Positions 47,816 through 57,782 of a stretch of DNA of 58,174 bases are shown here, in pieces. The translations under genes and the position numbers were made by a program. The stretch comes from an uncultured Bartonella sp. Its GTDB lineage: Bacteria > Pseudomonadota > Alphaproteobacteria > Rhizobiales > Rhizobiaceae. Under the pieces are notes generated by a model. The model had not been told where the DNA came from and did not search any database. It was given only the letters and a program-made list of their open reading frames with translations. The stretch is taken from the NCBI GenBank assembly GCA_946478665.1, contig CAMLCZ010000011.1, positions 1-58,174 of the forward strand, in the 5' to 3' direction. The stretch's first letter is position 1, and every line of letters starts with the position of its first letter.

Positions 47816-49021
47816 ATGAACCCATCCTCTGCGCAACCACTGTACGACACTTTCGCACGTATTGGCTTGCGCTTTGAGCGAGGTAATGGGGCATGGCTTA
47901 TCTCTGATAATGGCGAGCAATATTTGGATTTTACCTCCGGTATAGCCGTCAATGCACTTGGGCATAATCACCCAAAATTGGTCAATGCCATCAAAACGCA
48001 AGCTGAAAAAATTTGGCACGTGTCCAACCTCTTTCAGTCGCCCGAACAAGAAAGATTGGCAAGCCGCCTATGCGAAAACAGTTTTGCCGATAAGATATTT
48101 TTCTGCAATTCCGGCGCAGAAGCCCTTGAATGCGCCATAAAAACGGCGCGGCGGTTCCATTATGTCAATAATCATCCAGAACGCTATGAGATTATTACAT
48201 TTGAGGGCGCTTTTCATGGCCGCACACTAGCAACACTGGCTGCAGGTGGACAAGAAAAATATCTTGCCGGATTTGGCCCCAAGGCCGAAGGCTTTATTCA
48301 GGTTCCTTTTAATGATGAAGCTGCACTGCGCAATGCATTAAATGAGCGCACCGCTGCTATTCTTATCGAACCGATACAAGGTGAAAGTGGTTTGCGCCCT
48401 GCCCCAAAAGAATTCTTGCAGTTTTTACGCAAAATTTGTGATGAAAACGATTTGCTCTTGATCGTTGATGAAGTGCAAACTGGAATGGGAAGAACCGGCA
48501 AGTTATTTGCCTATGAATGGTCTGGAATTACACCGGATATTATGTCGCTTGCCAAAGGTTTGGGTGGCGGTTTCCCTATAGGTGCCTGTCTTGCCACAGC
48601 GGAAGCAGCAAAAGGCATGACCCCGGGCACTCATGGCTCGACATTTGGTGGCAACCTACTTGCAATGGCAGCCGCAAATGCTGTTCTTGATGTGATGCTA
48701 GAAAAAGGTTTTCTCGACCATGTCAATGCCATGGCCAATTTGTTCAAACAGGGGCTTGCATCAATTATCGATCGTTTTCCTGATGTTGTAAGCGAAATTC
48801 GCGGCATTGGCCTTTTAACTGGTGTCAAATGTGTTGTGCCCAATGGAGATGTCATCACCGCATTACGGGAAGAAAAACTGTTAAGCGTTGGTGCTGGAAA
48901 TAATGTTGTTCGATTATTGCCACCCCTTAACGTAACAGAAGAAGAAATACGTGATGGTCTTCATCGTATAGAAACTGCTATTCAAAATATTTCTAATGCC
49001 AATAAACAGAAACAGGCTTGA
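47816..49021 (+). CDS. argD: Acetylornithine aminotransferase
   Basis: ArgD transaminates N-acetylglutamate semialdehyde in arginine synthesis and may also serve the lysine pathway. The 401-residue PLP enzyme has [17 protein letters not shown] (about 97-113), [15 protein letters not shown] (about 218-232) and the lysine in [17 protein letters not shown] (about 243-259). Four bases separate its stop from the argF ATG, so both form one operon with hslO behind. Confidence 0.96.
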   Translation: MNPSSAQPLYDTFARIGLRFERGNGAWLISDNGEQYLDFTSGIAVNALGHNHPKLVNAIKTQAEKIWHVSNLFQSPEQERLASRLCENSFADKIFFCNSGAEALECAIKTARRFHYVNNHPERYEIITFEGAFHGRTLATLAAGGQEKYLAGFGPKAEGFIQVPFNDEAALRNALNERTAAILIEPIQGESGLRPAPKEFLQFLRKICDENDLLLIVDEVQTGMGRTGKLFAYEWSGITPDIMSLAKGLGGGFPIGACLATAEAAKGMTPGTHGSTFGGNLLAMAAANAVLDVMLEKGFLDHVNAMANLFKQGLASIIDRFPDVVSEIRGIGLLTGVKCVVPNGDVITALREEKLLSVGAGNNVVRLLPPLNVTEEEIRDGLHRIETAIQNISNANKQKQA

Positions 49022-49025
49022 TATT

Positions 49026-49943
49026 ATGACGACGAGTATTCGCCACTTTACAGATCTATCCATTTTAACTCCCGAGGCAGCCCGCGGTATTCTGGATCAT
49101 GCCAAGGAAGTCAAAAAAGCATTGAAAGCAGGACATGCCGTAAAACCTCTTACAGGCAAAACCTTGGCGATGATTTTCGAAAAGCCGTCAACACGAACAC
49201 GCGTCTCTTTCGATGTTGGAATGCGCCAACTTGGTGGTGAAACAATCATGCTGACCGGTTCCGAAATGCAACTTGGTCATAGTGAAACAATTGCCGACAC
49301 GGCGCGTGTTCTATCGCGTTTTGTTGATATTATCATGATCCGTACTACAACGCATGACCGAATGCTGGAACTGGCGGAATATGCCACTGTGCCAGTCATT
49401 AATGCACTTACCGATGATACACATCCATGCCAAATTCTTGCTGATATCCTGACCTTTGAAGAACATCGTGGTTCTATTAATGGAAAAACATTTGCCTGGA
49501 TGGGCGATGGCAATAATGTGCTCCATTCCATGATGGAAGCGGCAGCATTGTTTAACTTTAAAATTAGAGTTGCCACACCACAGGGCAGTGAACCACAACA
49601 AAAATATGTTGATTGGGCGCGCAAACACGGTGCCGATATAGTATTGACACATGATGCGCAAGAAGCAGCCAAAGATGTTGACTGCATAGTAACAGACACA
49701 TGGGTATCCATGGGACAAGAATTTCGTGCTCGCGGACGCAACGTATTCCAACCTTATCAAGTCAATGAAGATTTAATGAAACTTGCAAAGCCTGATGCGC
49801 TTTTTATGCATTGTCTTCCAGCGCATCGTGGCGAAGAAGTGGTAGATGCGGTTATTGATGGCCCACATTCTGTTGTCTTTGATGAAGCCGAAAACCGGTT
49901 ACATGCCCAAAAAGCCGTATTGGAATGGTGCTTGCAGGCATAA
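49026..49943 (+). CDS. argF: Ornithine carbamoyltransferase
   Basis: ArgF makes citrulline from ornithine and carbamoyl phosphate. The protein of 305 residues has the carbamoyl-phosphate site [14 protein letters not shown] at about 53-66, the motif [12 protein letters not shown] at about 128-139 and [12 protein letters not shown] at about 260-271 with the catalytic Cys. I start at ATG 49026 (MTTSIRHF), not at an earlier in-frame start inside argD. Order argD-argF-hslO is typical for Rhizobiales. Confidence 0.97.
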   Translation: MTTSIRHFTDLSILTPEAARGILDHAKEVKKALKAGHAVKPLTGKTLAMIFEKPSTRTRVSFDVGMRQLGGETIMLTGSEMQLGHSETIADTARVLSRFVDIIMIRTTTHDRMLELAEYATVPVINALTDDTHPCQILADILTFEEHRGSINGKTFAWMGDGNNVLHSMMEAAALFNFKIRVATPQGSEPQQKYVDWARKHGADIVLTHDAQEAAKDVDCIVTDTWVSMGQEFRARGRNVFQPYQVNEDLMKLAKPDALFMHCLPAHRGEEVVDAVIDGPHSVVFDEAENRLHAQKAVLEWCLQA

Positions 49944-50090
49944 AATTTGTCACTATCTATAGACAATAAAAGCCAGTAACACATAACAGTTCAGCAATTA
50001 ATGAACATGAAACCTATTTGACAGGGTACTTGCTATTATATCAGGTACCTTGGCATCTTTGGTTTTGTTTCTGGTCTTAATAAAATGCCA

Positions 50091-50127
50091 ATAATGACAA
50101 TCGGGCTTAATTGCTTCTTGTCATTAT
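50091..50127 (+). promoter_or_regulatory. Stem-loop in the hslO leader
   Basis: ATAATGACAA and TTGTCATTAT are perfect 10-bp arms around a 17-base spacer, ending about 21 bp before the hslO ATG. It is not a CIRCE element. It could be a heat-sensitive leader structure or an operator. The wider gap 49944-50148 holds no gene. Confidence 0.4.
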
Positions 50128-50148
50128 ATATAACGATTACAGAAAGTC

Positions 50149-51144
50149 ATGAATGTGAGCGAACAATCTGATAACACCATCAATAAAAACCAGTTGGGTG
50201 ATTTTAATTTTGCTGGAGATGATGCGGTTGTACCTTTTGAAGTAGAGGGGCTGGATGCGCGGGGGCGTTCTGTGCAACTTGGCGCTGTTGTCGACACAAT
50301 TCTAGCGCGTCATCAATATCCAGAACCTGTTGCACGCCTTCTTGCTGAAGTCATGGTATTAACAACACTTCTTGGTACCTCTTTGAAGTTTGATGGAAAG
50401 TTCATTTTGCAAACAAGCACTGATGGACCTGTCAATTTATTGGTCGCCGATTTTCAAACCCCTTCGGGTTTACGTGCATATGCCCGTTTTGATGATGAAA
50501 AACTGGAGCAAGCCATTAAAGATGGCAAAGTGGCGCCAGAACAATTATTGGGCAAAGGTACGCTTGCGTTAACAATCGACCAAGGGGCGCATATGCAACG
50601 CTATCAAGGAATTGTTGCACTTGACGGGTCAAATCTCGAAGAAATTGCGCGCAACTATTTTGACCAGTCAGAACAGATCCCAACCGATGTGCGCTTGGCC
50701 GTTGCAACCCTTGTGGATCGTAATTCAGAAGGACAACCAAAACAAAGTTGGCGTGCTGGTGGCGTTCTTGTCCAGCATCTTCCGAAAGCGTCATTGGATA
50801 TTGATGAAAAGAAACCAGAAAAAAGCAAAGTTACCGACAATAATTGGACAGAGGTAAAAGCCTTGACCCAAACAATTGAAAGTGCGGAGTTGACGGATCC
50901 TCAAGTTGGCACAGAACGTTTGCTTTACCGGCTGTTTCATGAACATGGTGTCCGCGTTTTTCAACCAACACCTATTGTTGATCATTGTTCCTGCTCTCGA
51001 GAAAAAGTAGAAAATGTATTGAAAAACTTTTCAGCAGAAGAACTTGATTCCAGCATTGAAAATGGTGAAATCACAGTAAAATGCGAATTCTGTTCAACGG
51101 TTTATCGTTTTAATCCGGAAGAATTTAAAGCATCGAAAGAGTAA
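50149..51144 (+). CDS. hslO: Redox-regulated chaperone Hsp33
   Basis: Hsp33 is a holdase activated when its zinc-bound cysteines are oxidised. The 331-residue protein keeps the CXC...CXXC switch: CSCS at about 281 and CEFC at about 314. The N-terminal domain begins with VVPFEVEGLDARGRSVQLG. The ATG at 50149 has only a weak ribosome site (AGAAAG). It lies about 205 bp behind argF, with its own stem-loop in the leader, so it may be expressed separately. Confidence 0.95.
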   Translation: MNVSEQSDNTINKNQLGDFNFAGDDAVVPFEVEGLDARGRSVQLGAVVDTILARHQYPEPVARLLAEVMVLTTLLGTSLKFDGKFILQTSTDGPVNLLVADFQTPSGLRAYARFDDEKLEQAIKDGKVAPEQLLGKGTLALTIDQGAHMQRYQGIVALDGSNLEEIARNYFDQSEQIPTDVRLAVATLVDRNSEGQPKQSWRAGGVLVQHLPKASLDIDEKKPEKSKVTDNNWTEVKALTQTIESAELTDPQVGTERLLYRLFHEHGVRVFQPTPIVDHCSCSREKVENVLKNFSAEELDSSIENGEITVKCEFCSTVYRFNPEEFKASKE

Positions 51145-51443
51145 GGTTCAACACCTTGCTCTTTTAGCAACAAAAAATCACCTATATGGCTTGCGTTAAG
51201 CATATTGTGATTATCAAAAAGGAATGGCTGGCATTTTTGGTCTATTTCTGGCAGGAAACCTAGAAACTTTTCGTAAGCGCATCAAACCGCCTTATTTAAG
51301 CTTTAGCTGGTAGTTGTTTCATTTGTCATATTATCGATCATGCTGTTGTTCAATAATCTTCCAGAAGTCCACTATTTAGAGCGTCAAACCATTTTGATAC
51401 GGTATGGCTTGCGTGAAAATTTGGGCCACAGGGGACTATTTTC
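51145..51443. other. Intergenic region hslO / PBP gene
   Basis: About 300 bp with no convincing open frame. It must contain the promoter of the downstream PBP gene; GGGGA precedes its ATG. No clear terminator for hslO is seen. Confidence 0.5.
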
Positions 51444-53555
51444 ATGCGCATAACAGCCAATGATCGGGCACTTCCGCCGGAACAGGATTATAAAGGCGGA
51501 AAATATCCAAAGAGAAAAAAACGTGGAATTTTTTGTCGTTTGATTGGCTGGTGCTTTTTGCTGGCTATCTGGGGTTTCCTCGCCATAGCAGGGTATGTCG
51601 GTTATGTTGCATTGAAGATGCCACAAGCATCAACATGGAATATTCCGCAACGACCACCAAATGTCCGCATCATTGACCGCAATGGTATGCTTATTGCCAA
51701 TAGAGGTGCTATGGGCGGTGAATCTCTTTCTCTTGGCGAAATGAGCCCCTTTATACCCAAGGCTGTGGTTGCTATCGAAGACCGGCGGTTTTATGACCAT
51801 TACGGTGTCGACCCTGTTGGTATTGCACGCGCTATCGTAACCAATATTACCCATAGGCGCGGCAAACAGGGTGGCTCAACACTAACGCAGCAATTGGCAA
51901 AAAACCTTTTCCTTTCGCCTGACCGCACATTGGAACGTAAGGTACAAGAAGCGCTCTTGGCTGTGTGGTTAGAACACAAATATACCAAAGACCAGATTTT
52001 AGAAATGTACCTCAATCGCGTCTATCTGGGATCTGGTGCTTACGGTGTTGAAGCTGCTTCCAGACGGTATTTTAATAAGTCAGCTAAGGACGTGAATTTA
52101 ATGGAAGCTGCAACATTGGCAGGCCTTCTAAAAGCACCATCACGTTTATCACCAGCGCGAGACCCGAAAGCGGCAAATGATCGTGCAAAACTGGTTCTTG
52201 CCGCAATGCGCCAAGAAGGCATGATTGATGACGCACAAATTGCGATGGCTGAAGCTGAACCTATGGCGCGCGCCGATTCATATTGGACGGGCTCAGAAAA
52301 TTATGTCGCAGATCAGGTTGTTGGACAACTGCCTTTTCTCATTGGGCAAAATGACAAAGATATTGTTGTTGAAACCACTGTGGATATGACTTTGCAAAGT
52401 GCCGCAGAAGAAGCTATCCGTGACCAGATTGAGGAAAATGGTAAAAAGCGTGACGTATCGCAAGGCGCTTTGGTCTCGATTGATAAAAGTGGCGCCATTC
52501 GCGCAATGGTTGGTGGTGTCGATTACGCACAAAGCCAATTCAACCGGGCAACAGAAGCAAAAAGACAACCTGGTTCAACCTTCAAACCCTTTGTTTATCT
52601 TGCAGCGCTCGAAGCTGGAAGAACACCCAATTCCATTCGCAATGATGCGCCTGTCAAAATAGGAAAATGGACGCCCAAAAATTATGGTGGAAAATATATG
52701 GGGGCGGTTACGTTGACCACCGCGCTTTCACACTCGTTAAATTCTGTTGCAGCACAACTGATTATGGAAGTGGGAACAGATAAGGTCATTGAAGTTGCCC
52801 ATAGGCTAGGTATTCATTCAGCGCTATCTGACAACGCCTCTATCGCGCTTGGAACATCAGAAGTTACCCTATTGGAATTGACGGGTGCTTTTGTACCATT
52901 TGCCAATGGCGGTTATAAGCCACAGATAAGGCTTATCACACGCATTCAAGACACTTCGGGCAAAACACTGTATGATTTTGGCGATATAACGGCAACACGT
53001 GTTGTCCAGTCGGATATTGTTGGCATGATGAATGCCATGCTTGAACAAACGGTTGAAAATGGCACGGCAAAACACGCCTCAATTGGTCGTCCAGCAGCAG
53101 GAAAAACTGGCACAAGTCAGGATTTTCGTGATGCGTGGTTTATTGGTTATACAACCGATTATGTGACTGGCATATGGTTTGGAAATGATGACGGACATTC
53201 CATGAAAACCATTTCTGGTGGCTCCTTACCTGTGCGGGCATGGAAAAGCTACATGACGGTGGCCGAGAAATCACTGCCAATTAGCCCATTACCAGGCAAT
53301 TATAATCTTGAAAATGCGGTACCCGGCGGTAGTGATATTTTACCAGATAGTGACCAGCCATCTGCAACGCCTTATCCACCTGTCGATAATAATGCCAACA
53401 ACAATGATGATTATTGGGCTCCACGACCGCCAGCAGATATAGGTGAGCAACCCATTTATGCAACCCAATCGCCTGAAGCCGTTGAAGAACAGCCACAAAT
53501 GCCTCAACAGCAGGAAAAGAAACGTTCTTTCTTTGATATTTTTAGACGTAGATAG
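51444..53555 (+). CDS. Class A penicillin-binding protein, PBP1A family
   Basis: This 703-residue bifunctional enzyme polymerises and cross-links peptidoglycan. It has a basic N-terminal cytoplasmic part, one transmembrane segment at about 32-56, a GT51 glycosyltransferase domain with IEDRRFYDHYGVDP (about 111-124) and GGSTLTQQLAKNL (about 143-155), and a transpeptidase domain with STFK (378-381), SLN (431-433) and KTGTS (554-558). The C-terminal 80 residues are Asn/Pro/Gln-rich and probably disordered. All catalytic motifs are intact. A periplasmic DUF1402 protein gene follows. Confidence 0.94.
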   Translation: MRITANDRALPPEQDYKGGKYPKRKKRGIFCRLIGWCFLLAIWGFLAIAGYVGYVALKMPQASTWNIPQRPPNVRIIDRNGMLIANRGAMGGESLSLGEMSPFIPKAVVAIEDRRFYDHYGVDPVGIARAIVTNITHRRGKQGGSTLTQQLAKNLFLSPDRTLERKVQEALLAVWLEHKYTKDQILEMYLNRVYLGSGAYGVEAASRRYFNKSAKDVNLMEAATLAGLLKAPSRLSPARDPKAANDRAKLVLAAMRQEGMIDDAQIAMAEAEPMARADSYWTGSENYVADQVVGQLPFLIGQNDKDIVVETTVDMTLQSAAEEAIRDQIEENGKKRDVSQGALVSIDKSGAIRAMVGGVDYAQSQFNRATEAKRQPGSTFKPFVYLAALEAGRTPNSIRNDAPVKIGKWTPKNYGGKYMGAVTLTTALSHSLNSVAAQLIMEVGTDKVIEVAHRLGIHSALSDNASIALGTSEVTLLELTGAFVPFANGGYKPQIRLITRIQDTSGKTLYDFGDITATRVVQSDIVGMMNAMLEQTVENGTAKHASIGRPAAGKTGTSQDFRDAWFIGYTTDYVTGIWFGNDDGHSMKTISGGSLPVRAWKSYMTVAEKSLPISPLPGNYNLENAVPGGSDILPDSDQPSATPYPPVDNNANNNDDYWAPRPPADIGEQPIYATQSPEAVEEQPQMPQQQEKKRSFFDIFRRR

Positions 53556-53661
53556 AACAAATATAACCAATAAATGTCGTTATTGTCGTAAGTTTTGCTC
53601 TCGACTCTTAAACAAACGTTTCATAATAAGACTTTGAGCGGTTATTTTATAAGGATAAAAC

Positions 53662-54627
53662 GTGCAGGCTATTTTTACTAAGTTCTGTCTGATTGTTGTT
53701 TTACTTGCCACAGGTGTTTTTCAAGCGCACGCTGTGACATTGGTACCGACGGGAAATCGCAATGCAGTTCAACCGCCGATCCCTGGTGCATCGGCAAAAC
53801 GCACGCGTGAATTATCGACCAGTTATGCCGCCAAATATACAAAAATATATAACTTGCTAAAAAATGACAGCAAACTTCGTGCGCGTATTGTGACAACAGC
53901 AAAAGCCTATGGAATTGACCCCATACATATTGCTGGCGCGATAATTGGTGAACATACGTATAATGTTGACGTTTATGACCGCTTGCAAACCTATTATGTC
54001 AAAGGAATGTCATATCTCAGTCAGGGTGTCCAATTTGCTTATAATGGTGAAAATGTCTCCGACTTTATTAAGCGCCCACAATTTAGCAGCTGTAATGGAT
54101 TAACAGACAGCTACCGTTTATGGACCTGTCGTGAGAATGTCTGGAATAACACGTTCCGCGGTAAAACCGTTGATGGGCAAAAATATCCTAATAACCGCTT
54201 TAGCGCTGTATTTTTTCAGCCCTATTATGCCGGACAGACTTTTGGTCTAGGGCAAGTCAATCCACTCACCGCATTAATGATGTCAGATAGGGTTAATCGT
54301 ATATCTGGATTACCAAAATTGTCACCCGACAATGGTGGACAAGTCTATAAAACAATTATGGATCCTGATTTGACAATCCCCTATATCGCGGCAACAATCC
54401 GCCAATCAATTGACGCTTACCGTCAAATAGCAGGTTTTGATATTTCTGATAATCCGGGGCTGACTGCAACTTTATATAACACAGGCGGTGCAGAAGCACG
54501 CGCGCGCGCCTTAGCTGAACAGAATAAACGCGCTGAAGCAAATGGGCAAAAAGCGCAATTACCGCAAGAAAATTATTATGGTTGGTTTGTAAATAGTAAA
54601 ATAGACGATCTTAAAAAGCTTTTTTGA
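53662..54627 (+). CDS. DUF1402 family periplasmic protein
   Basis: This 321-residue protein has an N-terminal signal peptide (about 1-24, ending HA) and a single domain of the DUF1402 family found in Rhizobiales. Conserved-looking segments are YGIDPIHIAGAIIGEHTYNV at about 92-111 and QTFGLGQVNPLTALMMSD at about 193-210; the isolated Glu and the GQ-N-P run recall lytic transglycosylases, but the fold is not proven. The start is GTG behind AAGGA. Its place next to a class A PBP supports a role in the cell wall. Confidence 0.85.
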   Translation: MQAIFTKFCLIVVLLATGVFQAHAVTLVPTGNRNAVQPPIPGASAKRTRELSTSYAAKYTKIYNLLKNDSKLRARIVTTAKAYGIDPIHIAGAIIGEHTYNVDVYDRLQTYYVKGMSYLSQGVQFAYNGENVSDFIKRPQFSSCNGLTDSYRLWTCRENVWNNTFRGKTVDGQKYPNNRFSAVFFQPYYAGQTFGLGQVNPLTALMMSDRVNRISGLPKLSPDNGGQVYKTIMDPDLTIPYIAATIRQSIDAYRQIAGFDISDNPGLTATLYNTGGAEARARALAEQNKRAEANGQKAQLPQENYYGWFVNSKIDDLKKLF

Positions 54628-54676
54628 TTTATAGCATCAATCCGCATTGTCGAAATTCAGCATTGTCAAATGACGG

Positions 54677-55057
54677 TTAAATGCCATGCGGTTTATTCTT
54701 TTGCTTGGCGCGATCCAATAAGGTGGTTAGCAGCGCAATATCACTATCGGTCAGTTTTTTTATTTCGCGTGATAACCGGTTGGCAAAGCTCGTCGCGTCC
54801 GCTGATAGATTAGACGTATCAATGACAATACGAGGGTGAGAAATTCCGGCAAGTTCGATAAGTTCTTCAGCATCATCCCAAATAATATTGAAATAGGTTA
54901 TGATCCGCTGCACAAGTGCAAAACTAGGCCTACCCTTTTTTCCCATTTCAAGTGCAGATAAATAAGCTGGCGAGACACCAATACTTTCAGCCATCTGCTT
55001 TTGTGTAAGCCCTCTTTCTGCACGTAAACTACGAACTTTTTTCCCAAATGGTGTCAT
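54677..55057 (-). CDS. XRE-family HTH transcriptional regulator
   Basis: This 126-residue protein has a Cro/CI-type helix-turn-helix at about 5-60 (VRSLRAERGLTQKQMAESIG, SPAYLSALEMGKKGRPS) and a C-terminal helical part that may mediate dimers. It is translationally coupled to the Smr gene (4-bp ATGA overlap), a pair conserved in Rhizobiales. Its targets are unknown. Confidence 0.88.
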   Translation of the reverse strand: MTPFGKKVRSLRAERGLTQKQMAESIGVSPAYLSALEMGKKGRPSFALVQRIITYFNIIWDDAEELIELAGISHPRIVIDTSNLSADATSFANRLSREIKKLTDSDIALLTTLLDRAKQKNKPHGI

Positions 55058-55641
55058 AAATTGATGCCTGAATTTTTTCGGCGCAATCGCAAATAAAGCG
55101 CCCCAACACCGCCATGATGGCGTGCAGCATCGTCAAAAGAAGCAACAAGCTGCCGGAATGGTGGTGTTGCCAACCAACGGGGTACAGAGTGACGCAACAC
55201 ACCTTCACTCCCTGGGGAAGTACCCTTGCCCGTGATAACCAGAACATGGCGCAAACCGCGATAACAGGCAGATTGCAAAAAATGAAGCAATAAGGAATAT
55301 GCTTCGCTTTGTATCAATCCATGAAGATCGACACGTCCGTCAATCTGGATACGCCCTTTTGATATTTTTTTATGTGTTGGCCGATCAAAAGGATAAATCT
55401 CTAATGATGTTGCTTGCGATGTTACGCTTTGTGGCTCACTGCCCGTATTAATATAAGATTTTAGAATCTCGCTATTATAATTATACTGGCTATTTTCTTG
55501 TGTCTGGCTCTTATCGCGTTTTGCATTTTTATAATTGGCGGCACGCAAAGGAATAGCCGAACGGCGAACAGCATCCCAAAGAATACGGTCTTCGACACGA
55601 AGATTGTCTAGAGCTTTGGAATGCATATCGCGAACAATCAT
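55054..55641 (-). CDS. Smr/MutS2-C domain protein
   Basis: The protein of about 195 residues ends in an Smr domain (about 100-190) with the motifs VDLHGLIQSEAYSLL and LRHVLVITGKGTSPGSEGVL (the HGxxxxxA and TGxG signatures). Such stand-alone Smr proteins are probably nucleases or RNA-linked factors. The frame is open to a TTG at 55752 inside the preceding gene, but the family usually begins just before LRVEDRILWDAV, so I take ATG 55641; ATG 55626 is also possible. The preceding open part shows no recognised domain and may be what remains of a lost mltA. Confidence 0.82.
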   Translation of the reverse strand: MIVRDMHSKALDNLRVEDRILWDAVRRSAIPLRAANYKNAKRDKSQTQENSQYNYNSEILKSYINTGSEPQSVTSQATSLEIYPFDRPTHKKISKGRIQIDGRVDLHGLIQSEAYSLLLHFLQSACYRGLRHVLVITGKGTSPGSEGVLRHSVPRWLATPPFRQLVASFDDAARHHGGVGALYLRLRRKNSGINL

Positions 55642-55721
55642 GACCAGATGCCTATTATATCTTTCATACAGCCCGCGCGAATCCCTTACGAAAACTTCGC
55701 CCGCAAAGTCAATCTGCTGTA

Positions 55722-56411
55722 TTAATCCTCTTCTGTGCCGATGATTTTCCAATTAGGGTCTTTTGATTGGGTGTCACGAGCGAATGTCCAAATATCTTTT
55801 ATCTCGGCTATTGCTTGAGGATCGCCATCAACCAATTTGTTTTCGTCTTGATAGGTTGCAGAAATAATCTCACTTTGTACGCGCACAACTATCTGTGCCG
55901 TGTCATCTTTCATTTCTGCCTCTGCAATTTCTATTTTATCAATACCAACAAAGGTAAATTGAACCTTTTCGCCACGCGCTTCACGGTCATCAATTGCTTG
56001 CGAAAACCCTTCATAGACTTCATTAGACAAAAGGGATTTCAGGCTTTTTTTATCACCATTGGCAAAGGCTGTTACAACCATTTCATAAGCAACCCGCGCG
56101 CCATCAAGAAATGAACGTGGTGAAAACTTCTCATCCGCCTCACGTATTGCACGCAATCCTTGGTTAAGATCGCTTCCCTCAGGCGCAATAGTGTTAATAT
56201 CAGAGAAGTCATCTGCAGGTGGAATATCACGTTGCGGCAAAGCAATAACATTGTCAGAATATTGCTCTTCATCCGCTTTTTTCTTATTCACGGAATATGG
56301 ATCAAATGGTGGACGTTCAAAGCCGGTTCTTTTGCCTAATACACTACGCAATTGTAGAAAAACTACCACAGCAACGACAAGTGCGATAACCAATACAATG
56401 TCAAATTCCAT
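55722..56411 (-). CDS. Tim44-like domain membrane protein
   Basis: The protein of about 229 residues has an N-terminal membrane anchor (about 3-20, EFDIVLVIALVVAVVVFL) and a C-terminal Tim44-like domain (about 80-225; FLDGARVAYEMVVTAFANGD, DIWTFARDTQSKDPNWKIIGT). In mitochondria Tim44 links the import channel to Hsp70; the bacterial role is unknown. I start at ATG 56411 (MEFDIV); a TTG four codons upstream is open. It is divergent from fxsA and precedes the Smr gene. Confidence 0.88.
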   Translation of the reverse strand: MEFDIVLVIALVVAVVVFLQLRSVLGKRTGFERPPFDPYSVNKKKADEEQYSDNVIALPQRDIPPADDFSDINTIAPEGSDLNQGLRAIREADEKFSPRSFLDGARVAYEMVVTAFANGDKKSLKSLLSNEVYEGFSQAIDDREARGEKVQFTFVGIDKIEIAEAEMKDDTAQIVVRVQSEIISATYQDENKLVDGDPQAIAEIKDIWTFARDTQSKDPNWKIIGTEED

Positions 56412-56517
56412 CTGCGAGGCCAATCTCCATATTCAAAATTAATTCTATGATGCGTGCATTACGTTTTAATGTCAAATATATAGAATACATCAATATATAG
56501 AATTACAAAAGTTTCCA

Positions 56518-56547
56518 TTTAAATAGAATTTTTAATTCCTATTTAAA
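56518..56547. promoter_or_regulatory. AT-rich stem-loop between the Tim44-like gene and fxsA
   Basis: TTTAAATAG pairs with CTATTTAAA and inside this AATT pairs with AATT, loop TTT, leaving one bulged C: 13 pairs in all. It sits about 48 bp upstream of fxsA in a divergent promoter gap. A near-direct repeat ATATATAGAAT occurs twice just upstream. Confidence 0.4.
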
Positions 56548-56594
56548 GACTCATTCATCATTATAGTTTTGCCTTTAATCAAGGTTTTGAAAGG

Positions 56595-57110
56595 ATGAGC
56601 TTCGTGAAAATACCTTATCGCACATCTCCAAGTCTCGTTGGCTTTATTATGCTTGCTGCATTATTCATAGAGATTGCAGGCTTCATTATTGTCGGCAAAT
56701 ATATTGGTGTTTTGGCGACGTTATTGCTCATTATCCTTTCTATGGTATTAGGTTTCGCTCTCTTGAAAATTCAGGGAATTACACTTTTAACCAAGGTGCG
56801 TAGTGAATTGTCTGCCGGTCATATTCCAGACCGTGAGTTAGCACATGGCGCGCTTATGATGTTGGCTGCAATCCTGCTTATTATCCCAGGCTTTGTCAGT
56901 GATATTATTGGTCTATTATTGTTTATTCCATTTATCAGAGATGTTATCTGGCGATTTTTTTCCAACAAAATTGAAGTCCGCACCTCCTTTGATGAAAACT
57001 CACGCGACAATAATGGCCCAACTATTGATCTCGATGCAGACAGTTACCATTCAACGCATCCAGAGCAATCTCCTTGGAGAAAAGATGACGATTTTAAGCA
57101 ATTAAAATAA
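56595..57110 (+). CDS. fxsA: FxsA family membrane protein
   Basis: FxsA is a small inner-membrane protein first found as a suppressor of phage T7 exclusion in E. coli. This 171-residue homologue has three to four hydrophobic segments (about 14-35, 38-60, 80-110) and the family motif IPGFVSDIIGLLLFIP at about 98-113, followed by a polar tail. The ATG at 56595 follows AAAGG directly; the GTG at 56604 has better spacing and is an alternative. It lies with secB in the same orientation. Confidence 0.9.
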   Translation: MSFVKIPYRTSPSLVGFIMLAALFIEIAGFIIVGKYIGVLATLLLIILSMVLGFALLKIQGITLLTKVRSELSAGHIPDRELAHGALMMLAAILLIIPGFVSDIIGLLLFIPFIRDVIWRFFSNKIEVRTSFDENSRDNNGPTIDLDADSYHSTHPEQSPWRKDDDFKQLK

Positions 57111-57225
57111 CGAAAATTGGTTTATGTAGAGGCTCATTCATTGCAACGAAATGCGTAGCATGCTAGCCAATACACCATATCTTTAACCCCTTATAATGTT
57201 TCATACAAAGAAAAAGGTTTTAATC

Positions 57226-57702
57226 ATGGCTGAAGGTGATGCAAACACAAATGGTGAAGCACCGGTATTCACAGTGCTCACACAGTATTTAAAAGATCTT
57301 TCGTTTGAAAGCCCTAATTCTCCGCAGGCTTTGCGCCCACGTGAAAAAGCGCCTGAAATCAACATTGGTATCAATGTCAATGCAAATCCATTGGAAGATG
57401 ACAATTATGATGTCGTTTTGACATTGTCTGCCAAGGCTGGTGAAGGCAAAGACATGCTATTCAATGTCGAATTGGTTTATGGCGGTGTTTTCCGGGTAAA
57501 AAATGTTCCTCAAGAACATATTATGCCTTTGGTGTTCATCGAATGCCCACGTTTGTTGTTCCCATTTGCCCGTCAAATCGTTGCTGATGCGACACGCAAT
57601 GGCGGCTTTCCTCCATTGATGATCGACCCAATTGATTTTGCTGGCCTTTTCCAAAAGCGTGTTGCTGAAGAACAAGCCAAGGCACAGGTTAAGCCTGCAT
57701 AA
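57226..57702 (+). CDS. secB: Protein-export chaperone SecB
   Basis: SecB is a tetrameric chaperone that keeps preproteins unfolded and hands them to SecA. The protein of 158 residues shows [20 protein letters not shown] near the N-terminus, [20 protein letters not shown] at about 45-64 and the conserved [20 protein letters not shown] at about 105-124. I start at ATG 57226 (MAEGDANT), which has AAAAAGG eight bases upstream, not at an earlier in-frame ATG. A strong terminator follows. Confidence 0.96.
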   Translation: MAEGDANTNGEAPVFTVLTQYLKDLSFESPNSPQALRPREKAPEINIGINVNANPLEDDNYDVVLTLSAKAGEGKDMLFNVELVYGGVFRVKNVPQEHIMPLVFIECPRLLFPFARQIVADATRNGGFPPLMIDPIDFAGLFQKRVAEEQAKAQVKPA

Positions 57703-57749
57703 TATATTCAAGTCAATTGTAGAATTCTCTCTGCAATTTTTCCATTCAA

Positions 57750-57782
57750 CCATTCCCATATTTTATGGGAATGGTTTTTTTA
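57750..57782 (+). terminator. Rho-independent terminator after secB
   Basis: An 11-bp stem CCATTCCCATA/TATGGGAATGG with a TTT loop is followed by seven T residues, 48 bp after the secB stop. Confidence 0.93.
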
